In this document: positions 23,183 to 38,100 of the stretch, one piece after another | Numbering within the stretch: position 1 is the stretch's first letter | Layout of the letters: each line of letters begins with the position of its first letter | NCBI RefSeq assembly: GCF_963924675.1 | Contig: NC_089226.1 | Location: 39,821,124-39,885,123, forward strand | Source of the DNA: Phocoena phocoena | Taxonomy: Eukaryota; Chordata; Mammalia; Artiodactyla; Phocoenidae | Direction: 5' to 3' | Length of the DNA: 64,000 nucleotides | Notes under the pieces: generated by a model | What the model saw: only the letters and a program-made list of their open reading frames with translations | Databases searched by the model: none | What the model was told of the DNA's origin: nothing | Made by a program: the position numbers and the translations under genes

Positions 23183-26100
23183 CTAAGGAGGAAAAAGTAT
23201 TGGTAATGATTAAGAGGATAACTTCCTCTTCAAAGTGATATTTTTTTCCTGAGTTTTTTCATCCACTAGTTTTATACACAATAGAATGTAAGTCAATTGG
23301 AACCAAACTCAATCAACAAAGGGCACCCTTTCTCCTGGGAACTTAAATTCACTAAGCAAGATGGGAGAGCAGAGAGGGCCAGTCTGGCTTCCCGGTGCTG
23401 GGACCTGTGAGCCACATGCTTAGGGCTGATCTAAGTTTCCTACAACTTGATGTTCCAAGGGGCTCAGAGAAAATCTTGTCTTTGGACTTGGTGAGCAGCT
23501 CTGGGCCTAACGTATAGGAATACAGAACAGAGCCAAGCCTGTTACTTTCCCACTAGACACAACACCTGAGTTGTCTTCAATTGCCTCATCTGTAACTTGG
23601 AAATAACAATACCCTGATTTCCTCCCAGGCTGGCATAAGAAAATGTATATAATAAAGTCTTCTAGGAAAATTATCAATGCTAATGCATTATAGAGTTACT
23701 GCTACTTTATGCCTATGACAGAGTGGGTTTCATCCACTGTGGACTTAAGAAGTCATTCATTCATTCATTCATCCCTCCTTTGTGGAAAATCAGGCATTGT
23801 GCCAGGGGTTGGGACACCAAGGTGAATCGGGTGACAATCCCCTGGTAGGCGCCTTGAGTACCACTCTGTACCTAAATAAACAGCTGTCACTTACTGGCCA
23901 GTTGTAGTAGAGGTGGCACAGTTTGAATGTGAGTCTCTGCATGTGGTCGGGCTTCAGGCCATTGTCATCATAAATGACATTATAGTAGGTGGGATTAAGG
24001 GTTCCCCGACAGGCAACCCGGCTGATCAAGTAAAAGTCATACCTGAGGGGAAAAGAAGGACTGTGAGAAAGAAGGCTCGCAGAACAGGACCGAACCTGAC
24101 CACACACACTCAAAGCTCTGTTAAAAACGGATTTTCTAACAGACTTGCCATTCAGGCCGCGTTGCTCCTGAATCCACGATGGTGCCAAGAGGTGGGTTCT
24201 GCAGAGTTCGGCCTGTTTCCATCAAGAATCGTGGCATGCACCTCTTCCTGACCACGATCACTGACAGTTTGGGGCTTGGAACGAGAGAGGCAAAATAATA
24301 AATTAAAAAATAAATAAATATGGAGAGAACTAAACCAAGCCATGCAACTATTTATTTTTATATATATATTTGGTAATCTTAAAATGAAATAAATTAATTG
24401 ATCAGCGAAACATTGCAAAACAAAGAAAAGAAAAATTACCCCCAATCTCCCCTCCCCCAGAGACACAAACAATTTTTTTAAACCAAGGATTGTCTTCATT
24501 TGTTGCAAAAGCGTGGTATGCTCAGTCGTTTGACCAATTTGTATAACTGAAGGGGGACAGGGAAGAATGGCTCACAGGACAATGAGCTACAGTCAGCACT
24601 TCTAAAGAAAGGTTTTTCAGAATTATCCGTGGAGACAAGATTTTCTTCCCATTAGCAATCATCTCTCTATTTTCACCTTCACTCTTCTCAATTTCTGAAT
24701 AGCAAAGGAAGAACCAGAAGTTCCTCTTATTCTTCAAATCAACGCTCCTGAATCCTGCAAAACACGCACCTGGGAGGATCGATGGACGGTCCACATACAC
24801 ATATGGGCCAAATGCTAAATGACCAAGTGTTAAGTCAGTATTTGGTAGACTCCAAATCCAAATATTCACCCATCATGGAAGAAACCTCTAGGATGCAAGG
24901 GTCACTGAAATTTCACTTTGTTTTTTTTTTTTTTTTTTTTGGCGGTACGCGGACCTCTCACTCTTGTGGCCTCTCCCGTTGCGGAGCACAGGCTCTGGAC
25001 GCACAGGCTCAGCGGCCATGGCTCACGGGCCCAGCCGCTCCGCGGCACGTGGGATCTTCCCGGACCGGGGCACGAACCCGTGTCCCCTGCATCGGCAGGT
25101 GGACTCTCAACCACTGCACCACCAAGGAAGCCCTAAGTGTTTTAATTATTTTAAAAATGTATTATTAATGTTTTCAATCTTGAAACTTTTTAGAAGTTGA
25201 TGTCATAGTGCAGAACTAACTCCTTAGCACCGTCAGCTAAATTTACTCCTGTGATCCCCAAACTGCATGGAGGTGATTCTTAATAAAATCTAACTAACCC
25301 AAGGTCAGCGGGGAATGAGAGATTTTGGCTCTGATATTTTGGATACAGCTAAAGGTGGTTCTGCCTCCAAACTATGATTCTCTCCCTCCTTTCTGATGGT
25401 TACTAATGAGGTCAAGGCTCAGCTCCTTTGGGGCTCGTGGCTGCGACACTTTGGTTGACGGTGGTGATGACAGTGTAACCCTACAGACCAAGCTCTATGC
25501 ACAACAGAATAAGATGCTTTCTGAGGATTTTAAGAAGCCAATTTCAGATCGTCATCCTCCTCCATCTTCTAGCTCTAACATGTTTCTTGCACTTAACACT
25601 TGACACAGTCATGGAGAAAAACATACCAAGACATTGAATCTCGAAGTGTGACGGCAGAGCAAGGTTCCTGGTGTCTAGCACGGTCTGCTTTCCACATGCA
25701 GCCCAGCTTTCACAGCACACACACCGCTCCCAGCACATCAGTGCCTGCAGGTCAGAGGCTTTTGCCCTGTGTGTTGATTGAGGCCTCAAATTTGAAACCA
25801 CAGCTTGTTTTTTTTCCCTAGCGTGTTAACAGGTGTGAAGCACCTTCACCTGCCAGCAGCCCTGCAGGCTTCCTGCTGAATCTCAGTGTCAGGCACCCTG
25901 GAGGATTCCCGCCTTCTTCTGGTGCCCCGACCCAGGGCCCCCAAAAGCTCATGCCGCCCAGACTATTTACATAATACCATCCCAACTACCCTCCAACCTA
26001 GTGTCGGTTGTACTTGCATAATGCAGAAATGCAGTGAAACTTAACTGCATGGGAAAAAAAAAAGAGATGCTGGCATACAGTAATTTTAATAGTTGCGATG

Positions 26101-29100
26101 AATATGCTAGAACTGGAAGTGGGGGAAGGATACTAATTTGATACCTGGTATTTGAACTTGCTTCTGTCACACTGCTCAGTAGCTGTGGAACTTCATATTC
26201 AATGAGTGTTCTTAGCTGACCATCCCCTACACCGTCACGGTACACAATTATCCGTCCTGGCAAACCCTGGTTATGCGTGTACCATCTGTTCAGTGCCCCT
26301 GCAGGATTTGGTGTTAGTAAGAAAAGAATGACTTGCTTGATGCCAATAAAGAATAACATTCCCATATATTTCAACATTTAAATAGCTTGCTAGTTCAGAC
26401 CATGATAAGATAGGGTAATACCTAATTTGGGTTGTATTTGCAATAATATAAAAATGGATACCTTTCCAGAACATTCCTGCAACTCTGCTATTTAAGGAAT
26501 CATTATAGTTTCTATGGCATAATGTATTCTCAAACTTAGCATATCTCTTTAGTAAAATTTTAATATTTAAGCAATAAATTAAAATTTAATTCATGCAATA
26601 GACATACAAATTTCCCAAACCCATATTAATACTAATTTAGTTTCTTTAAATCTATAAATCCTCTCAATAAGGACAGACTGGATAATTTTATGTAAATTTC
26701 TTCTCTAATGAGCATAAATATGAAAACATAAGGAAACGACTTGGCTGTTCCTCTAAAAGCATCTCTTCACGTGGATTCACCCATCACTCTCGCTGACAAT
26801 ACGAACTCTGAAAAATGTCCCCTCGCTCTAAGAAACTGCCTGAAGAGCAGAGGCCAGACAGTGACTCCTGCCCAACAGAAGCTTTTCATAACTGCTACTG
26901 AGGTTTTGAAGTGAGGGGAAAGTAATATGATAAAATATTTCTTTTCATGCATACACGGCACCATTGTTTTAGGAGAGTTTATTGTCCAGGAAATTCATTT
27001 GTTTGATAGAAGATGACCGTATATGTAAGTCTACTACCAAAATATGTCACCAAATTCACCTTTTTTGGAAACAAATATTTATGACCCCCCGAAGTTTATA
27101 GTTGGGACGATGCAAATCGGGGAGTGATCTGCACAGGTCACAACGCTAGGGAATGACCAAGCCAGATTCAGACCAGGGTTGGAAAGGGCATGGGAACCCC
27201 AGACCCCCTCTTTCTACTGCATCCCATAGTAAGGAGGGCACCCTCCCCGTCTGCTGCCTTTCCCATCTTCTCCTGCCACGCCACACTTGATTTGTCAGCA
27301 TCCCCATCCCAGTACCAAAAGCTTCTCTCCTATTTCTAGACCTAATGCTGGTCTGTCATAATCCTTGCTCCTCCAGGGTAGGTTTATTCTGACCTTCAAA
27401 CTGCTTGCAAGAGCCACCAGCAGCTACAAACTTTTTTTCCTCCTGGCTTTTAGTTTATCACACACAGACACAAATGTAAATTCTACAGAGCCTGTCTGTT
27501 AGCTTGAGTCAGGCCACAACTTCAGGGTCTCCTACTGGGTGGCAGTCAACTCAGGCTTGAGAAGTCTGTTTCCACCTGTCTAGTCTGCTAGAGGCTTATG
27601 AATTTTGGGTCTGAAAGAACAGTGCTTGGAGCCCACCCCCATTGTTACATTTTTAGTACCAGTCATGAAAACTTTTAAGCAATCTGCAACATCAGCCGTT
27701 GTTCTCTGAAGCATACAGCGGGAGAACCATCTAAAGTAAGCAAAGAACAAAAGTAAAGTTCAGTTTCAAAATTTCTATTCTAAGCATGCATTAGTATTAA
27801 GAAATAGACATAAGTAAATTAATGTTCATAATTTTATATACACTGTATGATTACAATTATATTAAAATGCTCTCCCTCACCGCCCCCCCCCAAATAAAAT
27901 TTATTGATACGAGAAACTAAAGCACAGTGCTAGCATCAGACGTCTCTGGGTTCAAATCCTGGCTGGTATACTCACCAGCTATGCGACTTTTTTATGTGAA
28001 CCTAAGCCTCAGTTTCCTCATCTGTGCCAAGGAAATTTATAAGATAGTAAGGTAGTTAGTACCTCATAGGGTTGTTGTAAAAATCAAACGAGATAATATA
28101 TGTAAAGTACTTAGCACAGCACTTGGTACATAAGAAGCATTGATAAATAGAGGCCACTACATTATTATTATAAGGGAATTTATTAGTTTAGCAGATCCAC
28201 TTTAAAAATATTCAAAGATTTCTCAAGCTTAAACTTCATTTCTGTAGGTAAGCTTTTGGGAATTGAAATCTTAACATGATTAACTTATTTAGATTTCAGA
28301 AGCAAGTTCTCTTGCTAAAATTATTCATTAAAAGCACTTGGAAAATGAAGATCATGACTTAGTGGTATATATGTGTCCACATTATTCCAGTTCTCTAAAT
28401 CTGTGCAATAATAACGATGCAATTAGAAATGCTGCTAACAAGCCGGAAGTCCCTTATGTGCTTGATTAAGGAAGTGACATACAGAACAGGGATCTCATAC
28501 AACCTGGACTGAAGTCAGAGGCACGCAGTTACATTGCTGCTTTTCCTGTCTCCCACAATCCCCAATATATACCTGATCACAATTTAGAGGAGTAAATCAC
28601 ATAGCTTAATTCTAGGAAGAAAACATGGTTCAAAACAGCCTCAAAACACATTGTTTAGTTACGAATATTGAAACACTTCTAAGAACTACAATTTAACATG
28701 TACTAAGAGTCAATGCTTAATGTGTTATCCCTCATCCTTGCCTATGTTTTTTTTGTTGGTTTTTTTTTTGCGGTACGCGGGCCTCTCACTGCTGTGGCCT
28801 CTCCCGTTGCGGAGCACAGGCTCCGGATGCGCAGGCTCAGCGGCCATGGCTCACGGGCCCAGCCGCTCCGCGGACCGGGGCACAAACCCGTGTCCCCTGC
28901 ATCGGCAGGCGGACTCTCAACCACTGCGCCACCAGGGAAGCCCCTTGCCTATGTTTTTATTAGCTGTGTAAACAACCACCACATCAAGTTTCTGCGAGCA
29001 TTAAAAACAACAATAACAGCAAGCATGTCTTGAGCATTTACCGTAATAGGTAAGTGAGAGATCAGGCTATAAATCCAGGCAATCTGATTCTCAACTGCCT

Positions 29101-32100
29101 GACATCGTGTATGTAAACTTCCTAGTATGGAGCCCGATACAGTGCAGGTGTTCAGAAAACAAATGCACAAGAATTTCTACACGGCCGTCATTTGGGGAAT
29201 ATGGTTTGCATACGAGCAATAGCTTGTCCTAATGTATGTATAAAAATAGTTTTTTAATGAAGCTACATTTTACCCCAATATTATCCATCACATTTACAGA
29301 TGTAAGTATAATTTATGACCATAAGTGTCCATATTTTAAAAATGAGTGAAGAATACAAACTATTCCTTTCTGTAAAGTCTTTAGTTAAACCACAAGTAAT
29401 AGTCTAAATAACTGAAGAATATGTTAGGGTAATTTTAAAAGTACCTGGTGATTCTGGGGTTAATACTGGCCACAAATCCAACCACCACCATTCCCTGGTT
29501 GAATGCATCTTTACAGACATCAATACCAACCACCATCAGGGACTTTAACTGTAAAATTAAAATTTTTCATGATTTAATGGAATGAGGTGTTTTCCCAAGC
29601 AATGATGTATTATGAAGTTTTTAAAAGACTGTCCCTAGTTACTGAATTATTTAAGTTAAGCTATGTGCCAGGGAGATCAAGGTCGAGATGAGGCAGATTA
29701 TTAAACCAGAAACCAGAGAAACTTAAAGATGAAGGGAATAGTAAGAATCTGCTTCAAAGAAAAACAAAAAGCAAAAAGACGGAGGGAACAATATAGTACA
29801 TACTTTGCTTAAGAGACTCATTGTAATAAAAAATGGCCACCATCCTTTATGGGGGTGGGCAAGGGCCATCAGTGGCTCAAGAGATTCTGGTAAAGTGGCC
29901 TGTCCATTTCTCCCCTGTCTCGAGGCTGAAGGAATCTGAAGGGAAATTCCATTCCCCATTCTTCAGCTCTCTAAGGAATCCTCACTTGTCTATGTCCTCC
30001 AGGAGGGGCAGCTGGGGGTAACCTTGTACATCCTGGGTAAGGGAATAGGCAACATTCCCTCATTCCTCACCCTCCTCACTTCCTCCCATGGTGGCCATAG
30101 CTCAGGAAAGAGGAGAAGATTTTCTCAGTTCCCAACACGACTTGGAGGTTTGTATCACAGGCTCTGCCGGTTCCCCAAGCTCTAGTGGGGGCGTCCCATC
30201 CAGGGTTCAAGGCTACTCTGCAAAGTATCACCCTGCTGAAAGCAGGTAAAGGCAGAGGCCATGGAGCACAGATTTTAAACCACGGCTGGGAGGCTCCAAA
30301 TCAAGCGCCTCCAAGTCGATGCCAAACTAGATTCTGTTTCACGAAAGATTCTGTTATTAGCTTAACCAAAGCTCCATGAGAACAGGGGCCACGCCTCACC
30401 TTCTGGATACCCTCCCAGTGGCTGGTGTAACGGAGCCCAGAGCAGACAAACATACAACCAACCAACCCAACAAACAAAGCAAATATTTCTAGGATCACGT
30501 GAAAAGATCTCCTCCTACTTTGATTTAATTTTTAAAATTCATTAATAGATAAGATTGATGACTAAAAGAAAAAGAGTGACGGTTCCTCACAGGGATCTCC
30601 ACAGCCCACAGCTCGCCTCCGAGTTTACAGGTCATCTGCAAGGCAATCTTGGTGGCGATGCTCATCAACATTCCCTGTTTATTCAACGTCTGAGCAAGCA
30701 CACACTGGCTGGGGACTGGGCAGTCGGAGATCAAATATTTTTTAATGGAATCGTAATAGCTATTCTGATTAGAAGGCAGAATACACATTACCTGAAAGTC
30801 AAAAAAAAAAAAAAAAAACAGAAGAAAAGAAAGTTCATTTACTTATGTTCAGAGGAAGCTTTAGAAAAACACGAATATATGGATGCAAACATCTTTTGCC
30901 CTTAAGTTCCCAAGAAGCAAATATTAACATACCCACAGTTCTTCTCTTTTTTATTATTTTTTTTGTTTGGCCACGCCACACAGCTTGCAGTATCTCAGTT
31001 CCCTGACCAGGGATTGAGCATGGGCCACGGCAGTGAAAGCACCAAGTCTTAACCACTGGACCACCAGGGAATTGCCCCTACAGTCCTTCTCTTAAATGGC
31101 CTTTAAAGAGCAATGAATCTAAGCCATTTGAAATGCCTTCTCATCAGCCATCCACTCTGCAAAGCCTCCCTCCAACCCTACCACTTCCCTTGGCTCTTCC
31201 TCCCTCCTTGCTTCTCTGCCAATCTGATTCTGCCAGACTCCTCAAATTCCCTTCCATCCTAGCTCTTCCTCCAGCTGCCTCCCTTACTGCAGTGATCCTT
31301 CCCTGTAGCTCTCCAGCTATCATCCCCACTGCCTCCTCCCCAACTTCATCCACAGATAAGCAAAGTGGAGAATTAGCTTAAATTGTGGTCTTTTTCCCAT
31401 TAGGCGCTGGACAGGCAAAATAAAAGGAAGAAGCAACAACACATTTTTTGTTAACCTGGACTTGAGTGTAAGGTATGAGGGGAGGGAAAATAAGGAAAAA
31501 GAAGCTTCAGGTGCTCTGGTATTTTTAAATTCCTACCTTCTCTCTCACTGCCTCTACTTCCCATCAGGTACTTCCCTCACAGAAGGACCTCTCCTGGCCT
31601 AACTCCATCTCCTTCCTATGTTTTATTCTCTACTTTCAAAACACCCAAATTACAGAAAAGATAGGCACTGTCATAATTAACAGAAAACAACGTGATTTTT
31701 TTCACCTACAGGACTGTTCATTATCATAATGTCAAAGGCCAAAATTATTTACACTTAATTATATAAAGTTGGGAAAAATATTTTTAAATTATCAGCAAAA
31801 TTGTCTTAGGGGGGTTTCCTGCCTTCCATCCCATGAGTCTGGGGCTAAGCAAGGGAGGTGGAAGAACAAGGAATAGCCCAATGGTGACCAGGACCAAAAG
31901 AAGATGGGAGTCAAGTGAGACTGGTTACACACCACGGATAAAGCAGCAAGTATGTGGAGAATAATAAGGGCCATGTTTCTCACTACTAGAGAGATGAGGT
32001 ACAAATATGGAAAGGGGGAACACTTTCCTGTGGCACTGGGCTGCAACTGGAGGCGTGAACACATTTTTACTCTTTAAAATTTTAATAAAACATTGTAATA

Positions 32101-35100
32101 TATACATAACTACATATAGTAATAAAATAAATGCAAGTGTGTACTTATATATATGCACACACATACATATACATATTTCTTAGCTTTGCCCATTGGAAAA
32201 GCCTAGGGGCAGTGACACCCCAGTAGCAAATAAACACACCCAGTGCCCAGCTCTTGGTTTCTAAATACTGTTCTCTACCAAAAGGAAGCAGGGCTCATTG
32301 GGAAAACATATGATTCTAGAGTTAGACAGCAAAACTTAGATTAACCTGGAATGTCTTATTGTGCCAGACAGTAAGGAATTGTTCCAAGAAAGTTGGGAAG
32401 GTGTCAAAAAGACACACAAGTCAGCTTGAATGGGGCTCCCACTGGCAAAACCAAGGACAATTTGGATATTGAAATAAATAACAGTAGTGATAGACTATAA
32501 GCTGGTAAATAAAATAGGAATCCATGAATCCATACTGATGTAAATAAGTGAACAAACAAACAAATGGGAAGAAGAGAAAGCTCTTCCTTATAATGCCAAC
32601 TAATAATTATAGAAGGAAGTACAAAATTAGAAAGCCACGATTTGGCAACCATCAGAGTAGTAATGGATTCAGACAAGAATTATCAATGGATTCTAAAACT
32701 AGTGGGAAAAGTCTGATGAAGAACAGGATATTTTCATAGTCTCAAAGTATCTCCCTACCAAAAAACAAAAAGAAAAAAGCCTGCTTAATTACAAAGAGAA
32801 AAAGTGTAACTTTACAATGGAGAAAATTGACAGAAACCATCTTAATCAATGGAGTCCCCCCGGTAAGATGCAGTAAGAACACAGAATCATTGCTGTGATA
32901 CTCCTGCCCAAAGTGCATAACCTGAATTTAATCATAAGGAAACATTAGACAAACCCAAATTGAGGGACATTATATAAAATAACTGGTTTATGCTCTTCAA
33001 AACTGGAAGGTCATCAAAGTCAAGGGAAAACTAGGGAACTGTTACAGACTGAAGGAGAGATTAAAGAGACAGGGAAACTAAGGGCAACATATTAGATCCT
33101 TTTAACAGAGAAGACACTTGGGGAACAAATGGAGAAATATGAGTGGAGTCTGTGGATTAGCTAGCTGTACTGCTCCCTGATTTTGATGGTTGTTCTATGG
33201 TTCCATAGGAGAGTGGCCTTGTTTGTACGAAATGTGTGCAAATGTATTTTTTAAAAGGTAATGGGCATCACTCCTGTAACTTACACTCAAATGGTTCGGG
33301 AAAAAAATAGATAGGATAGATAGGAAGGGAGGGAGGGAGGGAGGGAGGGAGGTGGAAAATGATAGAAAATCATAAATATAATAAAATGTCAAAAATTGGG
33401 GAATCTGGGTGAATGGTATATTACAGTTCTTTGTACTATTCCTGCAACTTTTCTGTTAGTTTGATTTTACTTTTTAAAGTGAAAAATAAATGCTCTTAGG
33501 ATGATAACTTCCTGTATTATAACATCCTTACGGGCCATTTTTTGTGGAAACAAAGAGATAGCTAAGCTGTTTTGCATGCACTATAAATAGGAAAGTTAGG
33601 AGTTGGGATGAATGAGCTAGGGGGGTCAGACAGGAGATGGGACAGAAAAGCACTGCAGTACTGTGGGAGACTGAGAGAACATTTCCAAGAAATAGGAATG
33701 ATTGAGAGATTTTTTAAGAAAGGGATGTCAATTTTAACTTGTCTGGAATGTTGACATGTGACATAACCATGCCTTGGCCCCAACCCTCAGCAAAGTCAGA
33801 TACACCACACACACACATACAGGACACACACATACACAAACACACACACATACCACACGCACACACACACACACAATACTTTGGGAAATGAAGCAATTGT
33901 GGGTGTCCCTCAGGGTGATGCAATGCAGGAGGAAAAGGCACCCATGAAAGGGGGCAAGAATTCAGAGGAGGCAGGGACATGGGGCCATAGGTGACATGGA
34001 AACACTTAAACCTTCCAAGAATCTCCTGAAACAATGGGGAGAACACAGGGTGCCCCAACACTTATGGGATAAGATGGGAGTCAATTTATCTTAAATCTTG
34101 AGTAAAAGATGATCCTCCCAGTAAGTTGGAAAATATGTAGACATCCAAGAGGCTGATACAGGAGTAACAAAAAGTATTTAAAAATTAATATTAGAAACAT
34201 GAAAGGAAAACAAAATATTGATTAAAATATCAAGATAAATACTTTCTTGGGTGCTTGGGGAAATGCACAGCAATTTGCAAACGTATCATGGGAGAACATG
34301 TTTAAATTCCTTCTTTCAAGGCTATTAGATATGAAGAAAAAATTAAAATTATACCTCAAAAATTATCCTATACTTACCAACTGAACCTCAGGATCAACGT
34401 ATTTCTGTATAGTGTGAAGAAATGCAGCTGGATTTTCTTGTACTTTTATGCTACAGAAAAAAAATTAATTTTGAAAATGCATAGTTCCCTTCTTAGTAGC
34501 ACATAATCATATAGAACTAAAAATATTAGTTGATTTTTATAACAGACTATAATTTGAGGAAAAAATCATTAAAGTGAAAGCTTTTGAGTCTAAAATTGCT
34601 TCTCCCACACATGATACACCAGGAACATTTCATTACCATTTTTATTAACTTAAAAAATAGTTTGGTGAAAAATGAAATTTTCCCCATTGTATAGAGTCCC
34701 TACAGATGCTATTTGAACAATTCTGCTGTTCAAAATGGAATTGAAAGTGAACTTCTGAAACACAAGTCTCAATATCAAATGACTGAAACAGAGTTCAAGT
34801 TAAACTGGGATTAACAATTCTCTAATTCTGAATCTCCCTGGGAACTTTAAAATAAAAATCATTAGGTTAATGAGATCAAGAGGTTCAGTTAATCTGTATG
34901 ACTCATACTAAAACCTTTCTTTTTTCCTTAATGGCACACTGTGTGGAGCCTGGAATATTTAGCCATAATCAATCAGTGGACAAGTATCAATACTTATCAA
35001 TTATCAGTTCTGTGGTTACATTATATTAGGGTCCAGATGCTACAGAAAAAAATTGCCACGGAGAAGAATTTTTAGATCTGTTTTCTTGACATAGGTTCAG

Positions 35101-38100
35101 CCTCTCATATGTAAATATAATGGGACTTTCCCAATACCCAGTGGCCTTTTGAAAGTTGACCAGCAGGTGGCAGGACCACTGTCTGCCGCTTGCGGGTTCT
35201 AACAGGAGTGGCCATAAACGTTGTTTCAGATGGAAGAAAACTACACATATAAATCTAGTAAGTAAATGGATACTTCATAGGGAAAAAAAAGGATGGACTA
35301 AAATATGAGCTTTCAAATAAAACAGGCCAAGGACCGAACACGGGCATGGGCTTGTTGGAATTTGGGTGAGAAAGAGCCTATGATGCCAGCCCAGGTTCCG
35401 AGACTGTGGCTTCTTTCATGAATCTTTTCCTGCCTTATTACCTCATGGGTTAAGAGAAATTAGAGCAGGTGAAACTCAAACCAGGCGATTTGTTAACAGA
35501 TTTGATAAGAGAAGAATTCTATACTACAGTGTAAAATGAGACTTTGGGAACAGCTATGGTTTTCAACAATGCTTATGCTGCTGATGTAATTAATTAGTAA
35601 CCATGTGTTTAAAGAATAACTTCCCACCCTGCCAATTTAGGACATTTGCACCTCCACTACAACAAAGAAAAAGAAGTATCTGTTGCTCTTTTTTATGCAT
35701 AGCGAGCTCAATGAAGTAAGGTATGACCAACTTCACGGCTCTTCTAAAGCAAAACAATATTCGACTTGGAGCGTGGCTGAATATGAATGGATCCCTTATT
35801 AAATTGAAAGCATCGTATTTATCTCATCCCATGCAAACAGCATAGCATTTAGAATGTAGTAGCAGATACTCAATAAGTGTTCAAAGGCTAAATGAGTGAC
35901 CTGGTTCTATCAGAAACGATCTAGATGACTCTTATGCTACAGGAACAGAATAAGAAAAGCTTATTTCAGATCTATTCTTACATTAAATTTTAAAACATAA
36001 AATCTATCAAATAAGTCAGGAAATGCAACATTTATTTGTTAATATCCTGTTTGCTGTTCAGTTTTATAAGTAAGTGATGTGGCAGAATTAAGAAAAGAAA
36101 CTGAGGAGGCACTATATGGATTTATTAAGGATTTATACCCCAACTAGTACTGGAAAGACGCTGAGATAATGAGAGTACTGCCTAGGAAGAACTATGAAAA
36201 TAAAGTTTTATAAAGACCAACATAAAATACATTTCAACTGGATAAAAATGTAATCATTGCCAAATCTATCTACTTTTAACTGCTTGGCATTCTACGTTAG
36301 GAAACTTTACTGACATTAAAAAAAAAAAACAAACTTTTGTAGCTATATCAGCCATCATCTCCTATCTTTTAACCAAACCAAATTAATATCTGAAAAAAGT
36401 TGGGATGATTTTCTGCATCTTCTCACATTTTGGGGTGGTTCACATTAAATCCTATGGGCCTTCCAACTCTTCTCAAGCAGTTCAAAAAGCTCTCCGTCAC
36501 ACGTTCAGCTCTGTTGCTACATATAACCAACCATTTATTCAAAGACTGCGCACTTAAAATCTTGCAAGTTCGCATATCCTTGGACCAGTCAGCCGCAGAC
36601 ACAGGTTGACACTGAGAAAAATAATGATTGTGAAAGGGTTGAACAAATTTACTCAGAGAACAATTAAATAAAAAAGACAGTGTGGAAATAGTTCATATTT
36701 TTCATAACAGAACTATTTAGTACAGTTTGCTATTCTCAGACTTAAAACACAGATACAAGCACTGCACATCTGAACACAACACATGTGCTTCCTGGGAGTG
36801 GATGTATCTCAGCATCATCCCAGGTTAGCCGTTCCTTGCCTGCAGATCCTTGGCAAGTCCCTTTACTTCACGGGGCTCTGCTGTGGGCAAGGAAAGGTGC
36901 CTGGTTCAAATCTCTAGGTTCTCTTCCAGCTCTAAAAGTCTACGACCTTTATTATGAATGTAAAAGCCAGGCTACTGGCTGTCCAGTTTGGTCTCTTTGC
37001 TTTAGGTACCTAGATATCTCAAATAGAAAATGCTGATGACTGATGCAATGCAGGTCATCGTACTGAAACTAACAAACCCTACAATTAAAGACTATACGTT
37101 ATGCCAAGAGTAGATACGTCTAGGAGCAAAGGTGAGGCCAGGACACAAGCTCCTTTCTCATTCTTTGGAAGGTTCCCCAGGTGACCAGGAAAAACAAGTT
37201 CCCTGCCTTGAAGAGGGGAGACTTCAGACTGGTCCCTAGCCTTCTGTTTATATCCATGGACTGGAATCAAACGGAAATGTTCTTGGTGTGGTAAACCAGG
37301 AAGAGTCACTGTTAGAATTTAAAAAAACACTGCAATCTAATCTCTTGCTATTTAAAGTGTTGCCTTGTAGCAGCATGGCTATCTCCTGAGAGCTCGTTAG
37401 AAATGCAGAGTCCTGGGCCCAATCCCAGACCCACCGAATCAGAATCTGCCTGTTAACAAGTTCCCCAGTGACTCACCCGCACATTACCATTTAAGAAGCA
37501 TTCCAATTCCCTTGTTTACAGGTTCCAAAGACATGGCTGAAAAGGGTTGTGGAGCCAGCTGGTGGCACTGAAGGTTTAGAATACTGCTCTTGTCTTTGCA
37601 ACCAGGGCCCTTTCCAGCAAGCACTCTGACTTCCAGGCCCCAGCCAATCTCACGGTGGCCAGGCAAGGACTCAATTTCAGGAAGCAACCTTAGCCTGAGA
37701 ATGAAGGGGAAGGGCTAGGCCTCCATAAAGGCTTCTGTCTGGAGCTAGGATTCGTTCCTTCCCTTTACAACCAGTGTGAAGAGAGCCACAGCTCTCTCAC
37801 CTACACTCCTACCTATTATGGGCTGGCAGGGGGCCCAGGACAAATGGGCACGGGCCACTCTGAAGCCTGTGAACCTTTAGTGTACTCAGTTCCTCGAACC
37901 CTATTTCCAGAAAGCAGGATCAGCTGAGAAGTCGAGGACACAGCCACCTCTAGCCCACCCACCATCGCCTCTAGGGGGCGGGTTCTCCACCTTAGTGCCC
38001 CTTCTCCTATGGAGACCTGTTTCCAGGCCAAAATATGCAAACAAATCTCTGACAAATATGACTTTACCTAGAGATGATGAGACAGACCATTTTAAATATT

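Noticed and set aside
23895..26298. PIWIL1, PIWIL2 or PIWIL3 as the gene identity
   Set aside because: [21 protein letters not shown] and the 852-codon length fit PIWIL4; PIWIL1 has NYEVPQ and a different N-terminus, and PIWIL2 is longer with a different N-terminus.
33326..33875. CRISPR-like repeat spacing in the GGGA and CA tracts
   Set aside because: Simple microsatellites without spacers, in a mammalian intron.
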